Of a stretch of DNA of 64,000 bases, positions 1 to 9,470 are shown in pieces (the first letter of the stretch is position 1; every line of letters starts with the position of its first letter). The position numbers and the translations under genes were made by a program. The notes under the pieces were generated by a model that worked only from the letters and a program-made list of their open reading frames with translations, searched no databases and was not told the DNA's origin. Source of the stretch: Verrucomicrobiota bacterium (lineage in GTDB: Bacteria > Verrucomicrobiota > Verrucomicrobiia > Limisphaerales > J093); NCBI GenBank assembly GCA_029556615.1, contig JAKQDD010000033.1, positions 1-64,000 on the forward strand, given 5' to 3'.

Positions 1-49
1 TCAAGGCGCGGGCTGGACGCGGTTTGCCAGGCCTTGTGGGGGAGGTGGA

Positions 50-301
50 ATGACGCCAGGGTTTCACTACGTCTACATTCTCGAATCCAGCATTGATCGC
101 AAGCGATTCTACGTTGGATTGGCAACGAACTTGGAGGATCGCCTGGCGCGACACAACCGCGGCGATGTGCCTCACACATCCAAGTACCGCCCTTGGCAAG
201 TCAAGTCGGCTATCGCGTTCCGAGACGCTGATCGCGCCGCCGCTTTCGAACGCTACCTCAAAACCGGGTCCGGTCGCGCGTTCACCAAGAAACGGCTCTG
301 A
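50..301 (+). CDS. GIY-YIG family nuclease, small
   Basis: HYVYILES...FYVGLATNLEDRLARHNRG...W motif pattern of single-domain GIY-YIG proteins. Confidence 0.85.
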   Translation: MTPGFHYVYILESSIDRKRFYVGLATNLEDRLARHNRGDVPHTSKYRPWQVKSAIAFRDADRAAAFERYLKTGSGRAFTKKRL

Positions 302-302
302 G

Positions 303-480
303 CTGTCGAACTGGGCTGAGCGCGCCAAAGCTGCTGGTTACCCGGAGCGCTTCGCCACGGAAGCACTCGGCCACAACAGCGCGGCCGTTCATCGAGCCTA
401 CGCCAGAAATGGGCAGGTCCTGCTCCCGGCACTCGTGGTATACGAGCAGGAAGCCGTGCAAGTTCCGGCTCTTGAACGGC
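303..480 (+). pseudogene. C-terminal fragment of a tyrosine recombinase/integrase
   Basis: Peptide ERAKAAGYPERFATEALGHNSAAVHRAYARNGQVLLPALVVYE resembles integrase C-termini (LGHNSxAVHRAYA); no N-terminal part. Confidence 0.5.
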
Positions 481-533
481 CGCCGCGAAGAAGATCAACG
501 GCAACTGGCCGGGTGCTTCGGTGACCGTCCCTT

Positions 534-1145
534 TCAGTGTGGCTTCAATCGTGGTCGGTCCGCTGTTGGATGCCGCCTGCCGAACTTGCCATCGATCTCG
601 GATGCCAATTCGGCCAGGCGTTTCTGGAACTGCGCCTCCGTCACAAACCGGTTGTTCTCCGCTTTCACCTCAACATCGGCGCTCAAGTCGAGGCTGTGCG
701 CCAGATTACCCCGGACCGTGTTGCCGCGGGCCAGGTTCTTCTTCTGCCCCACCTGCACCCACGGCCTCGCCCGCCCGGACCAGCGGCTGAAGCAGGCGTT
801 GTTCCGGATGTCGCAACCCTGGGCGTCTCCCAGCGTGATGCCATGCCAATGGTTCACCCCGACCACGTTATCCTCGACCGTGAAACGCACCAGCGGCCCG
901 TCGAAACAGCCGATGCCCTGCAGCTCGTTTGGAAACGACAGGCCGTCGGTCTCTCGGGCGAGGATGATGTTCCCGCGCAAGGTCACGTCGCGCACCGTCC
1001 CAGGTTCGGCAAGATGTTCTGCCGGTACGCCGCATTGGGAAGGAAGGTGGTGAAGTGGATCCGCCTTTCGATGCAGTGCCGACGGTCGAGCAAAGCAGAT
1101 GGCCAATGGGGCGCCAGTACAAGTAGCGGGGCCTGGGATGCCCAA
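534..1145 (-). pseudogene. Right-handed beta-helix (parallel beta-helix) protein fragment
   Basis: Repeated VTLRGNIIL / FTVEDNVV / CDIRNNACF / NTVRGNLAH strands; lacks a clear start or signal peptide. Confidence 0.45.
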
Positions 1146-1434
1146 GCCAAAACGCGAGGAGAGTGTCCACTACGTGCTCCACACCAAGCACTTCGGATTC
1201 GTAGAGCCCGACGTGCCCTTCCGCAGGTTGATCTTGTGCAGCACGCGGCCTCGCGGACTCCATGCCTGAGATCGGAACAGTCCGCGCTCAGGATCCTGCA
1301 GCGGGCCGCCCCCCCGCCATTCCAGGATAAAGCGACCCGGTCGAAGGCACGCCACCTGAACAAAGCAGCCCCGCTCGTCCTCGATGACCAGGCGGGCGAT
1401 ACTCATGGAAGGCTGAAGACTGGTTCCTCGACCT

Positions 1435-2130
1435 TCAAATGCTCAGGCTTCTCACTCTTCCTTCATGCTTCAGCCTTTCCAGGGCGGTGCGGTCCTTCTC
1501 GGTGAGTCGGTACTGTTGCAGGCGGCTCTGGGGTTTGTCGGGGATCGTGCGCTCGATAAGGCCGTTGGCCAGGGCTGGGGCCAGATATCGGTCGCGAAAA
1601 TTCGCCTGCCCCTTCAAACCCATCGCAACCTGGATTGCAGTCCGAGTCATGGGGGTGTTCAGCACCTGCAACAGTCGTCCGACTTCACCCGTGACTTCAC
1701 CCGTGACTCTGCCTGGACCTTGCCGGGGTGGTTTCGCGTCCGCTTGAGACACCGGCCAGAACGTCACGATGATGTCGCCAGTGGGTTGTTCTTCCCATCG
1801 GGGCGGCGGATTCCCGTTTTCCTGGCACCAGTCGAGGATGTTCAGCGTGCCGATGCCCCACTGCTCGATGACGCCCGCGCGGTAGAAGACCGATGCGATG
1901 AGCGGATTCCACGGCTTGGACGCGTGCGGCCTGCTGAGGTCGTCGGCCTTGAGACCGAAGTGGAACCTGCCAGGGTTCGTGCTCTCGAGATGGTCGTCGT
2001 ACATGGCCACAGCGACGGCGCCGCCAGGGACAATATAATCGCGATGGCAGAGCGAATTGGCGATGGCTTCGCGGGTGGCGCGAGACGGATACCACGGACG
2101 ATCTTCGCGGATCATTTTGCCCGGTACCAC
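1435..2130 (-). CDS. ATP-binding protein, AlbA/RecG-like C-terminal part (probably 5' truncated)
   Basis: REAIANSLCHRDY, NPGRFHFGL, NPLIASVFYRAGVIEQWGIGTLNIL motifs. Confidence 0.6.
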   Translation of the reverse strand: MVPGKMIREDRPWYPSRATREAIANSLCHRDYIVPGGAVAVAMYDDHLESTNPGRFHFGLKADDLSRPHASKPWNPLIASVFYRAGVIEQWGIGTLNILDWCQENGNPPPRWEEQPTGDIIVTFWPVSQADAKPPRQGPGRVTGEVTGEVGRLLQVLNTPMTRTAIQVAMGLKGQANFRDRYLAPALANGLIERTIPDKPQSRLQQYRLTEKDRTALERLKHEGRVRSLSI

Positions 2131-2190
2131 GCCACCAGGAAGAAAAACCCCGCCGATTGCATGACCGCTTTCCGGCGGCTGCGTTTACGT

Positions 2191-3516
2191 TTACTCGCCT
2201 GAGACAAGCAGGACGCCGTGGCAGGAACGGAGCGGAACCGAGCAGGATCCATCCGGCAGTATTCTCACGGGGACGCGACCGTCGCCCCCGTAAGCCTTGG
2301 GGCCTGGCGCGCGGAAGATGACTTCGAACGAAGCTGGCTTCGCATCCTCGGGGTTGTCCGCCGCCGTTACGAAGAGCGCTCGCGCCGTGCAGGCGGGATC
2401 GCGCGCGGACATCTCACCCACGAGGAGCGGCGCGCCGTTCGCGGCGCGCACACCCTTGAAGAAGGCAGTGTCAAGCGCGTCGGGGCAGGATACCGGCTCC
2501 TTCGGGTTGCGCGACGACTCGCTCGGGAAGCCGACGAAGTGCGTGGCCGTGGATCTGAACTTCATGTACTCGGGCCCGAGGCGTTTCAGTTCGGCGTTGA
2601 CCTTCTTCAGCTTCGCATACTGCGCCGTCGGCATGCCCGCGGCGTCGAGCACATTGTTCGTCCACCAGCCCTTGCTCCAGCACGCCCAGGTGATCACCTC
2701 CGCGCCGAAGCTCATAGCGGCACAGGCCTGGAACCGCAGGCTGTTCTCGCTCGTCGGCGGCTGGTCCTCGCGCGAGTTCACTTGCGGAATGTACCAGAAT
2801 CCACGTCCGGTGCGGCGGCAGGCATCCGCCACCAGGATGAAGTTGTCGTAGCACTTCGAGAGGAACCTGTCTAAGCCCGCGGGCCCGACGTAGGGATAGA
2901 AGTCGTACGAGATGTAGTCCAGCGGCACGTGGCGGCAGTACTCGGCCACGTGCTCCGCGTAGGTCGTGGTGCCGAGCTGATTAACAGTCTGCTTGCCCGT
3001 GTTCTGGGCGACGCTCGCGTAGTTCGGATAGAGGTTCAGGTAGAGGGGCACGCCCGGCAGTTCGCGGTTCAATTGGGGCACGACCTCGCCGTAATACGGA
3101 AAGTCGAGCGCGGAAGGTTCGTCGCCGATGTCGACCGCCCAGATCGCCGGGTGGTCCTGCAGCGTGGCCGCGCCCTTCGAATAGACGTCGGGCGGATTCT
3201 TCTCGCGCAGCTTGCCGGCGTTCTCTCCGTCGCCGCCCCACCAGCCGGGCACAACTCCGTTGACAATTGCGCCCACACCGTGCTTCGCGAAGAGGTCGAG
3301 CGTGGAGCGGTCGTCGGCGCCCACGCCGACGATAAAGTCCACGCTGCACTCCCTGATCGCCTTCACGTGCGCTTCGGTACGCGCGTTCGCCTGCAGGCAG
3401 TACGCGCCGATGAGCAGTTTCGAACGGTCCATGCGCGGTGCCGCCGCGCAAACCGCGGAGGCCGCGTAAATGGCGGCCAGTGTGCAGGCGATGGTTCTCT
3501 GGACTGCATGTTTCAT
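2191..3516 (-). CDS. Secreted glycosidase-like (TIM-barrel-like) protein
   Basis: Signal peptide; AIWAVDIGDEPSALDFPYYGEVV and DYISYDFYPYVG segments typical of glycosidase-like folds. Confidence 0.5.
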   Translation of the reverse strand: MKHAVQRTIACTLAAIYAASAVCAAAPRMDRSKLLIGAYCLQANARTEAHVKAIRECSVDFIVGVGADDRSTLDLFAKHGVGAIVNGVVPGWWGGDGENAGKLREKNPPDVYSKGAATLQDHPAIWAVDIGDEPSALDFPYYGEVVPQLNRELPGVPLYLNLYPNYASVAQNTGKQTVNQLGTTTYAEHVAEYCRHVPLDYISYDFYPYVGPAGLDRFLSKCYDNFILVADACRRTGRGFWYIPQVNSREDQPPTSENSLRFQACAAMSFGAEVITWACWSKGWWTNNVLDAAGMPTAQYAKLKKVNAELKRLGPEYMKFRSTATHFVGFPSESSRNPKEPVSCPDALDTAFFKGVRAANGAPLLVGEMSARDPACTARALFVTAADNPEDAKPASFEVIFRAPGPKAYGGDGRVPVRILPDGSCSVPLRSCHGVLLVSGE

Positions 3517-3517
3517 T

Positions 3518-3540
3518 GGTCTGAGGCGCGCCTCGCTAGG
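3518..3540. repeat. Short derivative of the bipartite inverted-repeat element (GGTCTGAGGCGCGCCTCGCTAGG)
   Basis: Matches GGTCTGAGGCG(G)CGCCTCGCTAG at 53147-53170 and the complement at 25862-25884; directly upstream of the gene starting at 3516. Confidence 0.5.
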
Positions 3541-3631
3541 GGTTTCGTTCGTGTTGACAGAATCGTTCTACCAGAACGTCCGCCCGTCGGCAAGTCCCCG
3601 ACTCGCGGTTCCGCGGAAAATGATTGGCAGG

Positions 3632-3984
3632 GGCAAACGATGATGTCAGCCGAACCACCGGCAACCGGGCCGGAAGCCAGGCACGGACGGTGTGGGCGAG
3701 TTTGGCATGGCCGAGAGTTTCGAGGAGATACCCAAGCCGCTGCGCCGTGGTTGGTTCGTCCTCCGCCTCCAGCACGCGCCGTAGTTCACCCGGACGCAGA
3801 AGCGGCAGCAGCGAGGTAAGGGTCTCAGCCACGCCGCCAATCCCCCCAACGCGTGGCGCATATCGGACGAGATCGAACGCGGTCGTCTCGGGCGTGCTGA
3901 TTAGGAGGGGAGCAAAGGCATTTGCCTGCGGCTGACTTCACGCCGATTGGATCCGCCGCTTCACGTAGAACACGATCCGGAGTC
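3632..3984 (-). pseudogene. Partial copy of abiEi (C-terminal part), direct repeat of 9545-9897
   Basis: 353-bp near-identical block (offset 5913 bp, about 3 substitutions seen); encodes MAETLTSLLPLLRPGELRRVLEAEDEPTTAQRLGYLLETLGHAKLAHTV. Confidence 0.88.
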
Positions 3985-3989
3985 CAGAA

Positions 3990-4037
3990 CTCCTGAAATG
4001 GTATGATGCGAAAATGTCCGCTTTTTCGCTTCAGGAG
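3990..4037. terminator. Nested hairpin CTCCTGAA..GCGAAAA-loop-TTTTCGC-TTCAGGAG (terminator or structured-RNA candidate)
   Basis: 8-bp outer arms and 7-bp inner arms, intergenic. Confidence 0.4.
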
Positions 4038-4168
4038 GTCTCCCGCACCGCGTAGCGCAGGCGTAAGTGCTAGCCTGGAAAGCAGGTTTTGGTTCGATTG
4101 AGTTCTTCGCAGAGCGCGGCGAGCGCGCGGGTGCGATGAGGTGAGCTCTGGGGTGCCAGCGTTTTCAT

Positions 4169-6919
4169 TCAATAGTTCGCCTGCACGAGGACTTTGCCCG
4201 CCAGGCCCTTCAGCACAATCAACTCCTTGTCCGGATCGAAGTCTGGCCAGGCCTTTCCGCCCAGCGCGACACTCCGAATGCGGGCGCCCCGGGGATGGCG
4301 GAATCGCAACCGCACCGCCTGGGGCGCCAGGCGGGACGGCAGTTCGATGCTCGCGCGAATCGCGGCGTGGTCCACATCGGAAACGATCTCGTACGCAACG
4401 GTGCCAAAACAACTCGGCGCGTTTCTCACGGAGATCCTCTGGCCCTGGGCCAACCAGGCCCGCGGGGTGGCCCGCGCCAGCCAGAGCTGGTCGCCGTCTT
4501 CGAGGACGAACAGGGCGCGCATCCGCTCGAGGAAAGCGCCCACCTCGAACGTCTTGTCGCCGCCGTTGCCCTCGCCGGTGCGGTTGGGATGTTCGCGGAA
4601 CTGGTACCCCTTATCCGGGTCCACGTCCGCCGCATACTGGTTGAAAGTCGATCGTAGATAGTTAGGCACGTCATCGCGCAGAAGATGCGCCAGGGCCGAT
4701 TGCGAGTAGCCGCATTGGTAGTAGTAGCCCCCGATGCTGAACCAGGCTTCCGGGTTGGACGGTTGCCGTGCCTGCGTGTGCAGCCGAACCATCCAGTTAT
4801 CCCGGTACAGGTTGTCTTCGAGTACATCGAGCCACTCGTCGAGGCGGGGATCATCCGCCGGCACCACACCTAGACCGAGCGCCGCCGCGCCGAGGTCGCT
4901 GTCCATGACAAGGCTGCCGGCGTGGGCCCCGCCAAACGGATTGCCGATCTCGCTAAACAGACCGCGCAGATACGGCGCCGGCGGAATGGACCGGCGATAA
5001 GAGCCGTCGCTGACGCGAATCACGGGGGCGACGGCGCTCGAGCGGTCCGCTGCCCGAATGATCGCCTGGCGCAACTGTTCGGCCTCGTCGCGGTACTTCG
5101 CCCCTGTGTCCGGTTCGAGCTCCGCGATGGCCTCGGCGGCGTGCTTGAGTCCCCGCCAGTAGAAGACGCTCGTCTGGTAGAGACAGCGCCAATCGGCGTA
5201 GTCGCCCATCTCGCAAGGGGGGATGAGTCCCGCGGACCACGTATCGGGCCCGGCGGTCTCGATCCACCGCTGGCGTTGTTGGACGATCCACTCGCAGGCC
5301 GCCTTGAAGTTTGCCAGGTGTTCCGTCAGCCAAGGTTTGTCGCCCGAAAGCCGGTAGTGCTGCGCCATGGCGTAGAGCATCGAGCCGTGTCCCTGCGCAT
5401 GGTTCAGATCCCAACCGCTGACGTTGAGCGCACCCGCTCGGCCGGAAAACATACCGCGGGCCACCATCTGACCCTGCGACTTGAACCAAGGCCCAAAGCC
5501 CGATCGCGGGATGTCGTGTTCCCCCAACTGATCAAGCGCATTGAAGATGCGCCAGGACTCCTGCCCGAGCAGGGCTCGGTAAGGCCAGATCACAATCTGA
5601 TAGGTGCCGCTCTCGAGCACGCACCGCCGTTTGACGTGCCAGAAAGCCAGCCGCCAGGCGGCCGAGGCCAGCTCATCGGGCACCTCGATCTGCATGGGCG
5701 GCTCGGCCTCCGGCTTCGGATATGCCGGTCGCTGAGCCCCGTAATGGTCGGCCAAAACCTGCGCGAGGCTTTGCTCAGGCCTCTGCCGCACGCGCTGTCG
5801 GGTCGTCGCGAGCTTCTTGTCCACCCATTGCCGCAATAATGACGTGGCCGATTGCCCACTCCCACCTCGGCTCACGCAGAAGCCCAGGCTGGGAACGAAG
5901 ACCGGTTCACCCGCTTCCAGGTCTCGCGGCGCGAAGGAGAAGGTCCCGCCCGCGGTCCGCACCGTGACCACCGTGCGGTTGGGGTGATACGTCAGCAAGC
6001 CATTGGAGCCGGTCGGAAGATCGCCTGCCGGCTTGAACCGGACCTCCTGCGCGTCGTTGGCCACATAAAAGAGCTCGACCGCAATCCCGCGTCGGCCTCG
6101 GGCCGCCGGGGCCGAACGCCATGCGCCCGGCCCATTCAAGGTAACGCCCACTCCGTCCGCGAGGGGTCTGAGGGATCCCAACCGCCCGTTGTAGATCTCC
6201 AGGTGGCCATCGAAGGCCCGACTTCGCTGTCCGGTCTGCAGGCCCCATTCGATCTCGACGCGCAAGGGCGTAACGGAGGAAACGCCGTACGCGCGCAACG
6301 CGGTGACCGCTGGCCGCGGTCCCATTCCCTGGAAGCGCACCCGGAGCCTGTCGATCAAGATCAGCCCATGCGGATCCGCTTCGTAGCGAAAGCCACTGTC
6401 ATACTGGGCTAACCGCTGGACAATTGCCTCCCGTTCGGTCGTGTAGACCACCTGGCGTCCATTGGCGCCTCTCGTGGCCGCCCCCGGGAATGGCTCGTAT
6501 TTCCTGGTCCACCAGCTCGGCCGGTTGTCCTGCTTCTCGGTGGGCGTATTCGTGGCCACTTCGAGAATCAGCGGCGATCGATCCGGGACGTCCTGGGCAA
6601 AAGTCACTTCCACTTGCCGTACGGGGCGATGCTCCTCCCACATCACGCCAGCCAACGCGTCTTCCTTGCCCTCGGTCAGCCACTGCGTCTCCTTGGGGTT
6701 CTGGCCCGCCGGAGCGCCAGCCCGGAACACATAGCCGGAAGCGACTAAGTCCAACAACGAGCCGTTCGCACTGCCGCCGGCGCCCTCAGCCGCCTCCGGC
6801 GCGACGTGGGATAGTCCCTCCGCCTGCCAGCACCGCGCGGCCTGAGGTTGGACGCCCCACGCCGATCCGGCCAGAACGACCGTCCCCTTGATGAACTCAC
6901 GACGCGTGGTTGACTTCAT
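4169..6919 (-). CDS. Tat-exported glycoside-hydrolase-like protein, 916 aa
   Basis: N-terminal STTRREFIKGTVVLAGSAWG Tat signal; W-rich helical C-terminal half similar in style to six-hairpin glycosidases. Confidence 0.6.
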   Translation of the reverse strand: MKSTTRREFIKGTVVLAGSAWGVQPQAARCWQAEGLSHVAPEAAEGAGGSANGSLLDLVASGYVFRAGAPAGQNPKETQWLTEGKEDALAGVMWEEHRPVRQVEVTFAQDVPDRSPLILEVATNTPTEKQDNRPSWWTRKYEPFPGAATRGANGRQVVYTTEREAIVQRLAQYDSGFRYEADPHGLILIDRLRVRFQGMGPRPAVTALRAYGVSSVTPLRVEIEWGLQTGQRSRAFDGHLEIYNGRLGSLRPLADGVGVTLNGPGAWRSAPAARGRRGIAVELFYVANDAQEVRFKPAGDLPTGSNGLLTYHPNRTVVTVRTAGGTFSFAPRDLEAGEPVFVPSLGFCVSRGGSGQSATSLLRQWVDKKLATTRQRVRQRPEQSLAQVLADHYGAQRPAYPKPEAEPPMQIEVPDELASAAWRLAFWHVKRRCVLESGTYQIVIWPYRALLGQESWRIFNALDQLGEHDIPRSGFGPWFKSQGQMVARGMFSGRAGALNVSGWDLNHAQGHGSMLYAMAQHYRLSGDKPWLTEHLANFKAACEWIVQQRQRWIETAGPDTWSAGLIPPCEMGDYADWRCLYQTSVFYWRGLKHAAEAIAELEPDTGAKYRDEAEQLRQAIIRAADRSSAVAPVIRVSDGSYRRSIPPAPYLRGLFSEIGNPFGGAHAGSLVMDSDLGAAALGLGVVPADDPRLDEWLDVLEDNLYRDNWMVRLHTQARQPSNPEAWFSIGGYYYQCGYSQSALAHLLRDDVPNYLRSTFNQYAADVDPDKGYQFREHPNRTGEGNGGDKTFEVGAFLERMRALFVLEDGDQLWLARATPRAWLAQGQRISVRNAPSCFGTVAYEIVSDVDHAAIRASIELPSRLAPQAVRLRFRHPRGARIRSVALGGKAWPDFDPDKELIVLKGLAGKVLVQANY

Positions 6920-6937
6920 GCAATCAACGCCTTCCCT

Positions 6938-7357
6938 CTACGCAGCCAGCACCCGGCACCTTCTCGCCACGTAACTTGTCAGCGCCCGACGGAGCCAGGC
7001 CAATCGCCCCGCGGCCAAGGCATCGCGCATGCGCAACTCAAACTCGTCCATGCCGGGATTCCGGTTGGCAGACGATCGAGCTTTTGCCATCGCCGCGAGA
7101 GTTCGTTCCGCCTCCGTGCGCAGTTGCGTCACGATCGGCTCCGGGGGCGTTGCCGCGAAGCCTGTGATTTGCACGTCCGGAGCGACCGCGACAGCGCGCA
7201 GTTCATAAGGCCCGAGGACCAATCCCCATCGTTGCGGAAGGCCGAGCGCCAGCCCGGTCGCCAAGTCCCTAGCCCCGGTCGGTTTGCCGCTGAAAGTCAT
7301 CTCGAGCGGGATGGAATAGTGGCTCCGTAGCAGAACTTGTGGGTCAGAATGGCACAT
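6938..7357 (-). pseudogene. C-terminal fragment of a glycosidase-like protein
   Basis: Peptide LVLGPYELRAVAVAPDVQITGFAATPPEPIVTQLRTEAERTLAAM; no proper N-terminus. Confidence 0.3.
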
Positions 7358-7381
7358 CCCAAGGGCAGGCAGGCGAGTCCG

Positions 7382-7867
7382 TTACGCGTGGCGACCGGTG
7401 GCGACGCGACCTGGAGGCTCGAAGGCCGTCGCCACGATCTCGGCGACGCTGCGGAAGGTGTTGCGCCCATTGGAGAGCCACGGGTTGACGAGGTCTCCCT
7501 CGCCCACGTTTTCCATGCGGACCGAGCGTTTGGATTCCCAAGTCTGGAGGTAGGCACCTTCACGCGCGATGCCACAGCCCATCGGCGAACGGCAATTCCG
7601 ACCATCCATCGTACCACCCTGGCCGTCCCGGTTCTCGTACCAAGTGTCGGCGCGAAGAACGTCAAGGTCCCCGTCGCCATCAAGGTCCATGGCCCCGTTG
7701 GGCGTGATTGCGCCGTGAACCGGCGGGCCGATCAGATGCCGCGACCACGGCTGCCGAGGATTGGCCGGGATGGAAAACCAGCAGAGCGAGTTGAGTTGGG
7801 TACGCTCGTCGCCCATCAGGCCGACATCAGGCTTGCGATCACCGTCGATGCCCACCTCGTGTCGCAC
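7382..7867 (-). pseudogene. FG-GAP/VCBS repeat protein fragment
   Basis: NGAMDLDGDGDLDVLRADTWYENRDG repeat; truncated at both ends. Confidence 0.5.
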
Positions 7868-8034
7868 CCACCGATCGGCCGATTGAAACTCGAACCTCCA
7901 GCGAAAGCTCCAGCGATTGCCTCGTAAGCGCCTCCGTTCGGATAGTGGCGGCCTACTGCTTGCCTAGCCTTAGAGAACGTGCCACATTGGCGCGTCTGAA
8001 GCCGGTTTTAGGTTCGATTCTGACCCTCGCCTCC

Positions 8035-8190
8035 AGCCTTCGCTGGCCTGGCGGCCAGCTACGGCTGGCAGGCCAGCGAAGGCTGCGCGCCATAGCCCGA
8101 AGGGCGACGGCGGGCTTCCCTCAGCGCGAAGCGCCTGGCGGCCAGCTACGGCCGGCAGGCCAGCGAAGGCTGCGCGCCATCGCCCGAAGG
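8035..8190. repeat. Two 57-bp direct repeats (8047-8103, 8134-8190), first one embedded in a long hairpin
   Basis: CCTGGCGGCCAGCTACGG[CT/CC]GGCAGGCCAGCGAAGGCTGCGCGCCAT..CCCGAAGG twice; arms AGCCTTCGCTGGCCTG (8035-8050) / CAGGCCAGCGAAGGCT (8069-8084). Confidence 0.7.
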
Positions 8191-8219
8191 TCGACAACTA
8201 CGCAACGGGCGCGATCGAT

Positions 8220-8471
8220 GTGAGAAAGGCAGCGCCACCCGGGTGGCCGTCTGCCCTGGACCGGTTCGCCGCGCTGCACGCTGCGAATTCCGAACTCAGA
8301 GTTCGGCTAAGGCGGCGCCAACGAGTTCTGCGCCAACTGCACCGGAACGCCAGGCGAGCACACAACGCCCGAACTCCGGCACAGGCCCGGCGGCCACCGA
8401 CGAAAGTCGGGCGCAATGGACCCTGCCCGTGCGGCAGCGGCAAGGAATTCAAACATTGCTGCGGTCGATGA
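8220..8471 (+). CDS. Small protein with C-terminal SEC-C metal-binding motif
   Basis: C-terminal KVGRNGPCPCGSGKEFKHCCGR. Confidence 0.7.
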   Translation: MRKAAPPGWPSALDRFAALHAANSELRVRLRRRQRVLRQLHRNARRAHNARTPAQARRPPTKVGRNGPCPCGSGKEFKHCCGR

Positions 8472-8615
8472 CCGATTGCGTTTGTGGTGAGGGAGTCAGG
8501 CGTGGACGTCGAGGGGCATGTCAACGCGGAGATGGCTACCAGCCCACAGCTCCGCAATTCGCGTCGATGCGCAATGCCATCTCTCTTACTTCGTAACGGG
8601 CGCCGGGGCGACTGA

Positions 8616-9470
8616 TCACGCCGGAAGCAGCGACAGCAGATTCGTCTTCACGTACTCTCCAGCGATCTGCGGATCGTACACCACGCCAGTGCGCAGCAAC
8701 GACGCAGTGTCGGAGCAGAATCCCCGATCGGCCAGATGCCCTTCGAGCAACCCGATGAACTCCCGGCGGTTGGCCACGCTGCCTTCCTGCTGCAGGTAGT
8801 ACTGAAACGACTCGATGACCGCGCGAGGATCAACGGGCGGTACGGCTCGCGTCAACGCCCAGTAGAGGTCGAATAAGTCCCGTCCCCGGCGTCGCTGGAA
8901 CAAGGCCCGGAGTTTCGTTCCCAGCATCTCCGCCAGATCATAAGCCTTGAGTTGCGCCCTCACCTCCGCGTCGCGAAACGTGAATCCGAAAGGAATCTCG
9001 ACCATCGGCCGATGAGCGGCGCGCTCGGTCACGTTCGCCTCGACTACGATGCCCAGTGTCGTGCCGGGGTCGATGAGGGATGGAACGGCATACGTCATCC
9101 GGAGAACTCGTGAAGGCCTGACCGTGTTGCGAATCGCCAGGCTCAGTGCATCCCAGACCGATGTTGCCGGGGCGCCCAGCATCGGATTCAACACCCGGCG
9201 CAGGGCCTTCCGGATGTGGTCTTCGGGACGATTGCCGACCACCACCAGATCAACGTCCTCGCTGTAGCGGGCGGCGGGCGCCAGATGGACCTTGTGCAAC
9301 AGCGTGCCACCCCGCATCGCGATCTGGTGGCGGAGAAACTCGTCGGTGAACAACGCCACCATAGCACGGCACAAGATGAGATCCTGCTCGACCTGTCTTT
9401 GGCTGGGCCAGGGCACCGCCACCTGGTGCGCCAGAATATCGCGGCGGGTGATCGGGAGTGTCGACGTCAT
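8616..9470 (-). CDS. abiEii: Nucleotidyltransferase toxin, AbiEii/AbiGii family (type IV TA)
   Basis: RGGTLLHKVHLAPAARYSEDVDLVVV nucleotidyltransferase motif; start overlaps stop of AbiEi ORF. Confidence 0.9.
   Translation of the reverse strand: MTSTLPITRRDILAHQVAVPWPSQRQVEQDLILCRAMVALFTDEFLRHQIAMRGGTLLHKVHLAPAARYSEDVDLVVVGNRPEDHIRKALRRVLNPMLGAPATSVWDALSLAIRNTVRPSRVLRMTYAVPSLIDPGTTLGIVVEANVTERAAHRPMVEIPFGFTFRDAEVRAQLKAYDLAEMLGTKLRALFQRRRGRDLFDLYWALTRAVPPVDPRAVIESFQYYLQQEGSVANRREFIGLLEGHLADRGFCSDTASLLRTGVVYDPQIAGEYVKTNLLSLLPA

Noticed and set aside
1170-1406. 78-aa ORF MSIARLVIEDERGCFVQVACLRPGRFILEWRGGG
   Set aside because: May be an older gene fragment but no recognisable motif; not enough support for a feature call.
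8047-8190. CRISPR-like repeat
   Set aside because: Only two units, unit longer than typical, and the intervening sequence does not behave as a unique spacer array; fits an intergenic palindromic repeat.
8220-8471. SEC-C protein as third component of the AbiE system
   Set aside because: Opposite strand, 144-bp gap from abiEii, and no shared signals; proximity alone is insufficient.
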